Shown here: piece after piece, positions 58,406-62,500 of the stretch | How positions within the stretch are numbered: position 1 is the first letter of the stretch | Layout of the letters: every line of letters starts with the position of its first letter | Assembly (NCBI GenBank): GCA_012295275.1 | Contig: CM022670.1 | Span: forward strand, 40,977,628 to 41,040,127 | From: Chrysomallon squamiferum | Lineage: Eukaryota > Mollusca > Gastropoda > Neomphalida > Peltospiridae | Reading direction: 5' to 3' | Length of the DNA: 62,500 nucleotides | The notes under the pieces: model-generated | The model's database searches: none | The model's input: only the letters and a program-made list of their open reading frames with translations | What the model was told of the DNA's origin: nothing | Made by a program: the position numbers and the translations under genes

Positions 58406-61280
58406 CTAGGTGCTTCTTGGGATTGGTTTAAAGAAAAACATATTAGACAAAATAACTTATTAATTAACTGGATTTAATAATTTAGAAAAATGGATTGTAT
58501 ATTATATAGTGATGTAATTTGGTTGTTTTGTAAACACTTGTTTACTGATGTTTGCTAATCACACACAAAGAGTAAGAGAGATAAAATTATTTACTTATGA
58601 TTGAAAAGTATCTCAAATTTAATAAGTGTAAGAGATAACCAACTCTCATTAAAACCTCATTTCTTTAAATCACTGGCACTCCACTGTGCTACACTGTTCA
58701 TGGGAAGGTTCACATAAAAAATATTCTTGTTGCTAATCAAGAAAGAGCACCAATTTGTGTGATGGCTGAAAGTTTTCTCTCATTTATCCGTAACCACAGA
58801 TTAAACTTAAATTACTATATTATTATTAACTTACCTGTGAACATGAACAGAGTCTCATCAGTCATGTGTTACCTGTACAGGTGGATGTAGGACTAAAATC
58901 ACCAGTTTCATCCATTATGTCGCCTCCAGCATCTCTGTTGTCACCCAGTGGCTCATTCGCATCCGAGTTTCTCAAATTTGTTGCGGTATTTGAAAAATTT
59001 CATCAACCTGCTTACACCTCCACCATGTCTGCTTTTTATTAGCTTTCAGTGTCATCTTAGTTCTGTTGTGTTTTTTATTAGCTTTCAGTGTCATCTTAGT
59101 TCTCTTGTGTTTTTTATTAGCTTTCAGTGTCATTTTTGTTTGTGTCTGCTTTTTGTTAGCTTTCAGTGTCATCTTTGTTCTGTTGTGTTTTTTATTAGCT
59201 TTCAGTGTCATCTTAGTTCTCTTGTGTTTTTTATTAGCTTTCAGTGTCATCTTTGTTTTGTTGTGTTTTTTGTTAGCTTTCAGTGTCATCTTTGTTTTGT
59301 TGTGTTTTATTTAGTATTTGTGTCCAGCCTTGGTTTAGTTTGCTTTTTATTAGCTTTCAGTGTCTTTCACACATTCAGCTTTTTAGTATTTGTGTTCAGC
59401 CTTGTTGTGTTTTTTATTAGCTTTCAGTGTCATCTTTGTTTTGTTGTGTTTTTTATTAGCTTTCAGTGTCTTTTAAACATCTTTGTTTTGTTGTGTTTTT
59501 TTAGTTTTTGTGTCCACCCTTGGTTTATTTTGCTTTTTGTTAGCTTTCAGTGTCATCTTAGTTTTGTTGTGTTTTTTAGTTTTTGTGTTTTTTAGTTCAT
59601 AACTGCTTATTTCTGCTTTGATGCACTTTGTAGCTGCTTAAATGTAATCTTGTGGATAGAACAAACATTTAGATGTGTATGTGTTCATGAGAGAGTGAGT
59701 TAATGAGTGTAAGACATGCATGTCGCAATATTAAAACATTGACTAATATATTTACATAGAAACTTTAACATTTCTACAGCTTTTACATAGATAATAGATG
59801 CTTTTATATCAATAGATTTATATTTCATTAAACAGTTTATGCATGTGTGTTTCTTTACTGTGTTCATTTCTTCACTCTGTTAATATTATTTTTTTATGAC
59901 TGTTTTACAAATTTAAATTATGTTTTGAATTAATTTAATGTAGCCAAAGGTAATTTTATTATATTTTACTTTTGTTGCAGCTTGTTCTTAGAAGTAGCAC
60001 ATTTGTACTTACATTTATGTATAACAGTATGTTAAAATATATATACTTCAATATTTTTGGTATTTTTAATTTTGTTGGATTCATATTAATATCATTCTTT
60101 TATTATTATTATTTCAGTTTGGTTTAATTTGTAGTTTTATTTTTGGATGATTATATTAATACTGGTGCTATTTTTAATTATCTCCTTTTATTTAATTTAT
60201 ACTGTTTGTAAAAGAAAAATCATATAATTTTTTTATAAACATAATCTTATTAATTAATGTCACACACACACACATGCAAACTCAGATGTTAAAATATTTT
60301 CACACACACACTGTTGTGTATTTTAGACCAAATCGGAGTCACACAGTGCGGAAAAATCACACACTTTGCCACCACCAACTACTCCTGTGGTGACAGAAAC
60401 ATTTAAACGTGATGACAGCATCAGCAGACTCAGCGAGGAATCCAGTTCCCCATCTCACATGTCACAGTCAACCTCAGGTGAGACATTTTTAATAAAATGT
60501 TTAATTTTCAGTGACTTTTACTGTTAAACTGATGTAGAATCCTGTAAGATTATAAAGATTCTTGTTATGTTTCTTAAAACAGTAAGGGTGTTATTTATCT
60601 TGTAATCTGAATGTTACTGGCTAACAAAACTGTAAAATTATCTCACGTGAATTATAATGGATGTAAGTAAAAGTATAGAACAAATTGCAAATTATAATTT
60701 CAGTACCACATTAAATCCAAAGAACCACAGGACAATACAAGTTAATAAATAAATAATGCATACAGTTGTGATATAATTTTTTTAATTAAAACGTGATATA
60801 TAACTCAATAAAAAAAAAAATTAAATTGCTTTGTTGTTGTGGTTGTTGTTGGGTATTTTGTTATTTTTTTTAAGGTTTATTTCTTTTAATTTTATTAAAA
60901 AAAAAAATTAAAAAAAATAAAAACTTCTTTGAATCAGATATTAAATTTGAAATTTATTTGTTATTTCAGATGTGCCAAGTACCCCAACCACTACTACAAT
61001 ATCATTCCCCATCTTACCAGCCCTGCCCCTGGACCTGTCTGCCAAAGTGGGAGAGTCTCACAGCAAATCACACAAGATGAAGAAGAAGAAGAAAAAGAAC
61101 AAAAAACACAAACACAAACACAAACATGACAAAGAGAGGAAGGAACGAAAAGACGGAGACGAAAAGAAAGAGAAAAAAGACAGTTCAAAACACGACAGAG
61201 AGAAGGAGAGCATCATACCAAGTACTTTTACCTCTCCTCACCTCAGTCCTCCGAGCTCTCCTGAATTTGAAGTTATGTGA
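41606..61280 (+). CDS. TAF2: Transcription initiation factor TFIID subunit 2 (32 coding exons)
   Basis: TAF2 (TAFII150/CIF150) is the TFIID subunit that contacts Initiator DNA with TAF1. The spliced product is about 1,285 residues (human is about 1,200). The first two thirds have the fold of an M1 aminopeptidase but cannot be an enzyme. The HExxH zinc site is GAIAYQF (about 345-351), and the downstream NEGFA glutamate is replaced in LSKGIAG. Residues about 640-1000 form the helical HEAT-like region, and the C-terminus ends in a Lys/His-rich tail, as in human TAF2. All 31 introns are GT-AG with consistent phase, except that exon 13 carries one extra base. Introns 3 and 14 look U12-type. Start: an in-frame stop at 41600-41602 precedes ATG 41606, and ATG 41615 is a plausible alternative. 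Confidence 0.95.
42102..42154 (+). CDS. TAF2: TAF2 coding exon 2
   Basis: It encodes [17 protein letters not shown], aligning with HQVVCINNINFQRKSVV of human TAF2. TTTCAG acceptor, GTAAGT donor, phase 0 out. Confidence 0.92.
42317..42389 (+). CDS. TAF2: TAF2 coding exon 3
   Basis: [12 protein letters not shown] and [11 protein letters not shown], aligning with GFVELTIFPTVANLNRIKLNSKQC of the human protein. The donor is GTATCCTTT, a U12-type 5' splice site. Confidence 0.94.
42390..43069 (+). other. TAF2 intron 3, probable U12-type (minor spliceosome) intron
   Basis: The 5' splice site GTATCCTTT matches the U12-type consensus RTATCCTTT exactly and is unlike the GTRAGT donors elsewhere in the gene. 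Near the 3' end, TTTCTTAGC lies about 10 bases before the acceptor and resembles the U12 branch site TTCCTTRAY (7 of 9). The rest is unremarkable AT-rich DNA. Confidence 0.75.
43070..43160 (+). CDS. TAF2: TAF2 coding exon 4
   Basis: It encodes [20 protein letters not shown] and [11 protein letters not shown], matching the human segment RIYRVRINDLEAAFIYNDP. Donor GTAAGA, phase 2. The last part of this exon and its donor are repeated in the following intron. Confidence 0.94.
43140..43430 (+). repeat. Tandem copies of the exon 4 3' edge plus donor
   Basis: CTGCCAGGGCGACGTTAAACA, cut by GTAAGA in the true exon, recurs from 43247 (CTGCCAGGATGACTTTAAAC then AGTAAGA, donor kept) and from 43329 (donor mutated to GAAAGA). 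A further fragment starts at 43409. Spacers are (GT)-rich. Confidence 0.8.
43822..43940 (+). CDS. TAF2: TAF2 coding exon 5
   Basis: [20 protein letters not shown], then NGEVTIRLP and VWPLIT, aligning with the human QRNLNYFSNAYAAAVSAVDP. GTGCAG acceptor, GTATCA donor, phase 1 out. Confidence 0.93.
44219..44347 (+). repeat. Duplicated acceptor region upstream of exon 6
   Basis: Two 49-bp copies (44219-44267 and 44299-44347) of a segment running from TACAGGTAAAAG to GATATTTTA..TTGTAG. The second ends in the acceptor used by exon 6. The first ends in an equally good decoy AG 80 bp upstream. Confidence 0.8.
44348..44489 (+). CDS. TAF2: TAF2 coding exon 6
   Basis: [20 protein letters not shown] and PDIEG, then [11 protein letters not shown], matching human INFSLDQPKGGLHFVVPSVEG and SCGYQNSTR. 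It is part of the M1-like N-terminal beta domain. TTGTAG acceptor, GTAAAC donor. Confidence 0.95.
44868..45062 (+). CDS. TAF2: TAF2 coding exon 7
   Basis: [20 protein letters not shown], then [20 protein letters not shown], almost identical to human [20 protein letters not shown] and KKTFHYMLTIPTAASNISLA. It completes the N-terminal M1-like beta domain. Donor GTAAGA, phase 2. Confidence 0.96.
45509..45611 (+). CDS. TAF2: TAF2 coding exon 8
   Basis: [19 protein letters not shown], then [10 protein letters not shown], matching human [19 protein letters not shown] and [10 protein letters not shown]. Phase 0 at a GTACCT donor. The exon's last 39 bases and the donor are tandemly repeated downstream. 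Confidence 0.96.
45573..46000 (+). repeat. 95-bp tandem copies of the exon 8 3' edge plus donor
   Basis: The block TCCTCCATCTTGAAACACAC through GCATGAGGTACCTG occurs at 45573 (the true exon end), 45668 and 45763, an exact 95-bp period. Decayed copies follow from about 45875 (TCGTCCATTTTTAAACATAC) and 45957. Copies 2 and 3 keep an intact GAG-GTA donor. Confidence 0.9.
46332..46450 (+). CDS. TAF2: TAF2 coding exon 9
   Basis: [20 protein letters not shown], then [19 protein letters not shown], aligning with human FEFYEEILTCRYPYSCFKTV and AAYASMSIF. The last stretch sits where M1 peptidases have GAMEN; here it is degenerate. Donor GTAGAC. Confidence 0.95.
46791..46904 (+). CDS. TAF2: TAF2 coding exon 10 (dead zinc site)
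   Basis: [15 protein letters not shown], then [18 protein letters not shown]. The M1 zinc motif HELAHQWFG aligns with GAIAYQFFG: neither histidine nor the glutamate is present, as in human (SLAQQFFG). Donor GTATTA, phase 2. The exon end and donor recur downstream. Confidence 0.94.
46884..47205 (+). repeat. Tandem copies of the exon 10 3' edge plus donor
   Basis: TTATTACAATGCAATATTG followed by GTATT at the true exon end (46904) recurs near 46953 and 47031 almost unchanged. It recurs near 47098 (ACAATTCAATAATGGTATT) and 47178 (ACAGTGCAGTATTGGTATT) with changes. Period is 62-80 bp. Every copy keeps a GT donor. Confidence 0.85.
47557..47656 (+). CDS. TAF2: TAF2 coding exon 11
   Basis: [20 protein letters not shown], then [13 protein letters not shown], aligning with human SDEWVLKGISGYIYGLWMKK and TFG. 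In active M1 enzymes this region is W-LNEGFA with a zinc-binding glutamate; here it is lysine. Donor GTAAGT, phase 0. Confidence 0.95.
48209..48406 (+). CDS. TAF2: TAF2 coding exon 12
   Basis: [20 protein letters not shown], then [19 protein letters not shown] and [20 protein letters not shown]. These match the human VAYELKTGGVLLHP, HFSIKHPHTLSWEYYSMF and KAHLVMRLIENRISMEFMLQ. Both ends are phase 0. Confidence 0.95.
48571..48684 (+). repeat. 30-bp tandem repeat forming the exon 13 polypyrimidine tract
   Basis: About four copies of TTGTCTGTATCTTGTATTTA plus TATTTTTACA. The last runs directly into TTTTTCCCAG, the exon 13 acceptor. The copies provide repeated pyrimidine-rich tracts but not the AG itself. 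Confidence 0.8.
48689..48782 (+). CDS. TAF2: TAF2 coding exon 13, with one extra base
   Basis: The first 27 bases read VLNKLLALA, matching human VFNKLLSLA. From ACGCAG the conserved frame is one base later and reads [20 protein letters not shown], matching STASSQKFQSHMWSQMLVST. Without a shift the reading frame stops at TAA 48758-48760. The exon is 94 bases where the phases require 93. One surplus base near 48713-48717 (GCTTACG) explains it. An alternative in-frame acceptor at ACGCAG (48721) would avoid the shift but lose 11 conserved residues. Confidence 0.85.
49074..49135 (+). CDS. TAF2: TAF2 coding exon 14
   Basis: [20 protein letters not shown], aligning with human FLKSISNVSGKDIQPLIKQW. 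The donor GTATCCTTG resembles the U12-type 5' splice site. Phase 2 out. Confidence 0.95.
49136..49474 (+). other. TAF2 intron 14, probable U12-type intron
   Basis: The 5' splice site is GTATCCTTG (8 of 9 to RTATCCTTT). TGTCTTAAC, 7 of 9 to the U12 branch consensus TTCCTTAAC, lies with its branch A 11 bases before the acceptor, the expected distance. The intron is only 339 bp and includes a poly-T run. Confidence 0.8.
49475..49589 (+). CDS. TAF2: TAF2 coding exon 15
   Basis: [20 protein letters not shown], then VELEMKQD and LKYV, matching human DQSGVVKFYGSFAFNRKRNV and LELEIKQD. Phase 0 at GTATGT. Confidence 0.95.
49925..50034 (+). CDS. TAF2: TAF2 coding exon 16
   Basis: [20 protein letters not shown], then CHSKSRR, matching human [20 protein letters not shown] and CHSKSRR. 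Donor GTAAGT. Confidence 0.96.
50305..50370 (+). CDS. TAF2: TAF2 coding exon 17
   Basis: [20 protein letters not shown], then AM, nearly identical to human [20 protein letters not shown]. Donor GTAAGT, phase 2. Confidence 0.96.
50736..51264 (+). repeat. Tandem array of decoy 3' splice sites upstream of exon 18
   Basis: Thirteen copies of CTGTTCTCAG or CTGTTCACAG followed by TGCTGACTCAG lead up to the true acceptor CTGTTCTCAG followed by CGCTGACTCG. AG positions are near 50771, 50808, 50838, 50868, 50918, 50968, 51020, 51052, 51084, 51137, 51169, 51200 and 51232. The true one is 51263-51264. Spacing near the exon is 31-32 bp. The repeat unit therefore includes the first ten bases of the exon and its polypyrimidine tract. 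Confidence 0.92.
51265..51397 (+). CDS. TAF2: TAF2 coding exon 18
   Basis: [20 protein letters not shown], then [20 protein letters not shown], matching human ADSPLLWIRIDPDMSVLRKV and ADFMWQYQLRYERDVVAQQE. Phase 0 at GTTTCT. The start was fixed by phase and homology among many similar acceptors. Confidence 0.95.
51409..51928 (+). repeat. Compound (CA)n microsatellite in TAF2 intron 18
   Basis: Over 500 bp of CACACA interrupted by TACA and GACA. It opens long His/Thr frames on plus and Cys/Val frames on minus, which are low-complexity artefacts. Confidence 0.95.
52102..52221 (+). CDS. TAF2: TAF2 coding exon 19
   Basis: [20 protein letters not shown], then [14 protein letters not shown], matching human ILALEKFPTPASRLALTDIL and FYRVRMSACFCLAK. 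Start of the helical-repeat region. Phase 0 both ends. Confidence 0.95.
52741..52881 (+). CDS. TAF2: TAF2 coding exon 20
   Basis: [20 protein letters not shown], then [13 protein letters not shown], matching human [20 protein letters not shown] and NNFMSFQSYFLQK. Phase 0 both ends. Confidence 0.96.
53098..53208 (+). CDS. TAF2: TAF2 coding exon 21
   Basis: [20 protein letters not shown], then [15 protein letters not shown], matching human TMPVAMALLRDVHNLCPKEV and FILDLIKYNDNRKNK. Phase 0 both ends. Confidence 0.96.
53378..53463 (+). CDS. TAF2: TAF2 coding exon 22
   Basis: [20 protein letters not shown], then AVTTITISG, matching human FSDNYYRAEMIDALANSVTP and AVS. TTTTAG acceptor, GTAAGT donor. 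Confidence 0.94.
53833..53949 (+). CDS. TAF2: TAF2 coding exon 23
   Basis: [20 protein letters not shown], then RHTVTVS, matching human RLILEEITRFLNMEKLLPSY and RHTITVS. CTGCAG acceptor, GTACTT donor. Confidence 0.95.
54252..54391 (+). CDS. TAF2: TAF2 coding exon 24
   Basis: [20 protein letters not shown], then [20 protein letters not shown], matching human CLRAIRVLQKNGHVPSDPAL and FKSYAEYGHFVDIRIAALEA. The donor is GTTAGT. The last 13 exon bases and this donor are repeated in the next intron. Confidence 0.95.
54379..55215 (+). repeat. 75-bp tandem array carrying the exon 24 3' edge plus donor
   Basis: ATTAAATGTTAGT, the exon end plus its donor, starts at 54385 (true), 54461, 54536, 54603, 54679, 54755, 54830 and 54904. 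A near copy is at 55055, and decayed ones lie near 54980, 55130 and 55195. Period is 74-76 bp apart from one 67-bp unit. Each unit also has AAAACATCTAGTCTAAACAC and ACTGATATCAAATAACAAAA. Confidence 0.92.
55457..55526 (+). CDS. TAF2: TAF2 coding exon 25
   Basis: [20 protein letters not shown], then HYIR, aligning with human ELQWLLNMIQNDPVPYVR. GAAAG acceptor with a weak pyrimidine tract, GTACCA donor. Confidence 0.88.
55908..56012 (+). CDS. TAF2: TAF2 coding exon 26
   Basis: [20 protein letters not shown], then [10 protein letters not shown], aligning with human HKILNMLTKNPPFTKNMESP and LVDQLWKLMN. GTGAGA donor. Confidence 0.94.
56616..56715 (+). CDS. TAF2: TAF2 coding exon 27
   Basis: [20 protein letters not shown], then [13 protein letters not shown], matching human DWRLRCGAVDLYFTL and FGLSRPSCLPLPE. 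Phase 0 out. Confidence 0.95.
57337..57408 (+). CDS. TAF2: TAF2 coding exon 28
   Basis: [20 protein letters not shown], matching human LVLNLKEKKAVLNPTIIPE. This is the end of the well-conserved body of the protein. Phase 0 both ends. Confidence 0.93.
57884..58153 (+). CDS. TAF2: TAF2 coding exon 29 (variable C-terminal region)
   Basis: Ninety codons, [18 protein letters not shown] to KKIKLE, mostly charged and probably disordered. Not recognisably conserved with human. Supported by a clean frame, balanced GC, a phase-0 acceptor CCAG and donor GTACTG. The acceptor region TTTGCTGACCAGGATGAGA is echoed 20 bp inside the exon by TTTGCTGAACAGGACAGA. Confidence 0.88.
58881..58985 (+). CDS. TAF2: TAF2 coding exon 30 (Ser/Pro-rich)
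   Basis: Thirty-five codons, [20 protein letters not shown] and [15 protein letters not shown], with SP motifs. Phase 0, TACAG acceptor, GTATTT donor. Not conserved enough to verify by homology; supported by frame and composition. Confidence 0.78.
58986..60326 (+). other. TAF2 intron 30, with a 40-bp minisatellite
   Basis: The array at about 59030-59600 repeats TTATTAGCTTTCAGTGTCAT with CTTAGTTCTGTTGTGTTTTT. Each unit contains TTTTTATTAGCTTTCAG, which looks like a good 3' splice site. The remainder (59600-60326) is AT-rich with a short (CA)n tract and no coding signal. Confidence 0.85.
60327..60477 (+). CDS. TAF2: TAF2 coding exon 31 (Ser/Thr/Pro-rich)
   Basis: Fifty codons, [20 protein letters not shown] to [10 protein letters not shown], low complexity and hydrophilic, like the disordered C-terminal region of human TAF2. 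TTTTAG acceptor, GTGAGA donor, phase 1. Confidence 0.85.
60970..61280 (+). CDS. TAF2: TAF2 terminal exon 32 (Lys/His-rich tail)
   Basis: It encodes the final 102 residues and TGA. The stretch [20 protein letters not shown] (from about residue 1219) is the counterpart of the human [16 protein letters not shown] tail and is the best evidence for the C-terminus. A conserved-looking [18 protein letters not shown] precedes it; [20 protein letters not shown] ends the protein. Confidence 0.95.
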
Positions 61281-62255
61281 AATACACGAGTTTTATAACA
61301 AGTATCATAACTCTTCTCAAAGACCTTTGTGGAATCTGAAATTACGTGATTCTTTCCTGAGTCACACATCTGAGTGTGAAGTTAAACTGAAAACAGTTAT
61401 ATTTGAAACAGAAGTGAAAAAACATTGAGGAATCATCTACATTGTGACATGAGAAACAAGGAAAAGATTTCAAAGTGTTTTTACAGAATGGAAACTGCTA
61501 CAGAAACATCTTTACACATTACATGTGCATGATTATTAGATTGTTTTACAAAAATTCAGTAATGTAAAGATATTTATTTCTTCCTTCATGACACATCGCT
61601 TCACAAAGAAAAACAGTCTGGATTAATTGTATTACAGTTGTTTCTTTTATGTATGCAGTCAGGAGGGGACCAGTATTATTATTTCCATGTTTTCTTTTTA
61701 ATTATGTGACAAATTTCAACACAGAAAAATTTCATTTTTCATTTATTATTGTGGTCAAAACAAAATTTCAGTGACATCAAAAATGGGATCATGCTATTAA
61801 AATTTTTTCTTTTTGTTTTTGTTTTTTATCATTTTACTTTCTCTTTTTTTCCTTTTTTTAAATTTAATTTTATAATAAAAATTTTTTTTAAAAACTGTAT
61901 AAATTTCCAAATACAAATGCTTCAAACAATCAAAACAGTCAAAAAGACAAAATATCTGAAGAAAACTGACAAGCCCAAATTATATTTTATTATCAAAAGA
62001 TCCAGCTGCAAAGAGATGATGGATTTTATTAATAAAAAATCAATTTATGTGTGTTTAGCAAACTATTTAAAATCCATACAAGGAAAACAAAATGGAGATA
62101 GAAGGAGAATGCAAAAGTCAGTGATGATCATGTTACAGTTATATAAGGTTCCATGAATAAATTGGAGTGAATTGAAAAATAAAATTACATTTAAATATTT
62201 TTTTCTAATGAAATGTTTGCTTTCTGTCACATCTAACAAATGGTAAGGCAATAAA
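61281..62255 (+). other. Probable TAF2 3' UTR
   Basis: No further coding signal. AATAAA hexamers at 62156-62161, 62178-62183 and 62250-62255 are candidate polyadenylation signals. The true end is unknown. Confidence 0.5.
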
Positions 62256-62279
62256 AATACTTACTGCTACATAAAAAGG

Positions 62280-62438
62280 AGGACATATTCAGTTATCTAG
62301 ATATTGTTCAAACATTCAGTTATCTAGATATTGTTCAAACATTCAGTTGGAAAAAAAGAAATAGTAAAGAGATATTACATAAAATTTGTTTTAATTATAT
62401 AACACCATTATTTCTTAAAATCGTTTTATTTATTTATT

Positions 62439-62500
<62 letters not shown>
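62280..62500 (+). repeat. 31-bp duplication and terminal (ATT)n run
   Basis: ACATTCAGTTATCTAGATAT is duplicated in tandem (about 62283-62345). The window ends in TTTA/ATT microsatellite (about 62427-62500). Confidence 0.85.

Noticed and set aside
58948-59595. 215-aa frame with FISFQCHLS repeats
   Set aside because: Minisatellite in TAF2 intron 30, in a frame different from exon 30.

Overview
This window is animal (metazoan) nuclear DNA: AT-rich, intron-dense, and full of microsatellites and minisatellites. It holds two conserved, spliced eukaryotic genes in head-to-head orientation. The organism looks like an invertebrate, and I suspect a mollusc. That suspicion rests only on general impression: abundant (CT)n, (AC)n and (ATT)n runs, and short GGGAAATAACTCC-like dispersed elements that I associate with molluscan genomes. 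I could not test it.

Layout. Bases 1 to about 8,100 show no gene. They contain simple repeats, four perfect TGACGTCA (CRE-type) palindromes in the first 2.75 kb, and a roughly 40-bp inverted repeat pair (5102-5141 and 7236-7272) that bounds about 2.2 kb. From 12,940 to 41,264, on the minus strand, lies an ArfGAP1 orthologue: 12 coding exons, about 540 residues, and one 16.6-kb intron packed with minisatellites. From 41,606 to 61,280, on the plus strand, lies TAF2, the aminopeptidase-like subunit of TFIID: 32 coding exons and about 1,285 residues. The two start codons are about 340 bp apart, so they probably share a bidirectional promoter. That interval contains an exact AANATGGCGGC (YY1-type) element, which is also the start of a 14-codon uORF whose stop overlaps the TAF2 start. 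Bases 61,281-62,500 are probably the TAF2 3' UTR and flank.

Main results. (1) At least seven splice junctions have been copied into their own introns as tandem repeats that carry the exon edge plus the splice signal. They are TAF2 exon 4, 8, 10 and 24 donors, TAF2 exon 6 and 18 acceptors, and the ArfGAP1 exon 11 acceptor. This leaves rows of decoy splice sites, 13 of them in front of TAF2 exon 18. I know of no standard name for this pattern. (2) ArfGAP1 has two homologous 20-codon phase-0 exons that encode alternative or additive N-terminal halves of the second curvature-sensing (ALPS2) helix. (3) TAF2 introns 3 and 14 have U12-type (minor spliceosome) 5' splice sites. (4) TAF2 exon 13 contains one extra base relative to the conserved protein, which could be an assembly error or a real frameshift.

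The two genes do not belong to one pathway. ArfGAP1 acts on Arf1 at Golgi membranes, and TAF2 recognises core promoters in the nucleus. Exons were found by reading the conserved peptides and requiring GT/AG sites with consistent phase; no transcript evidence was available.
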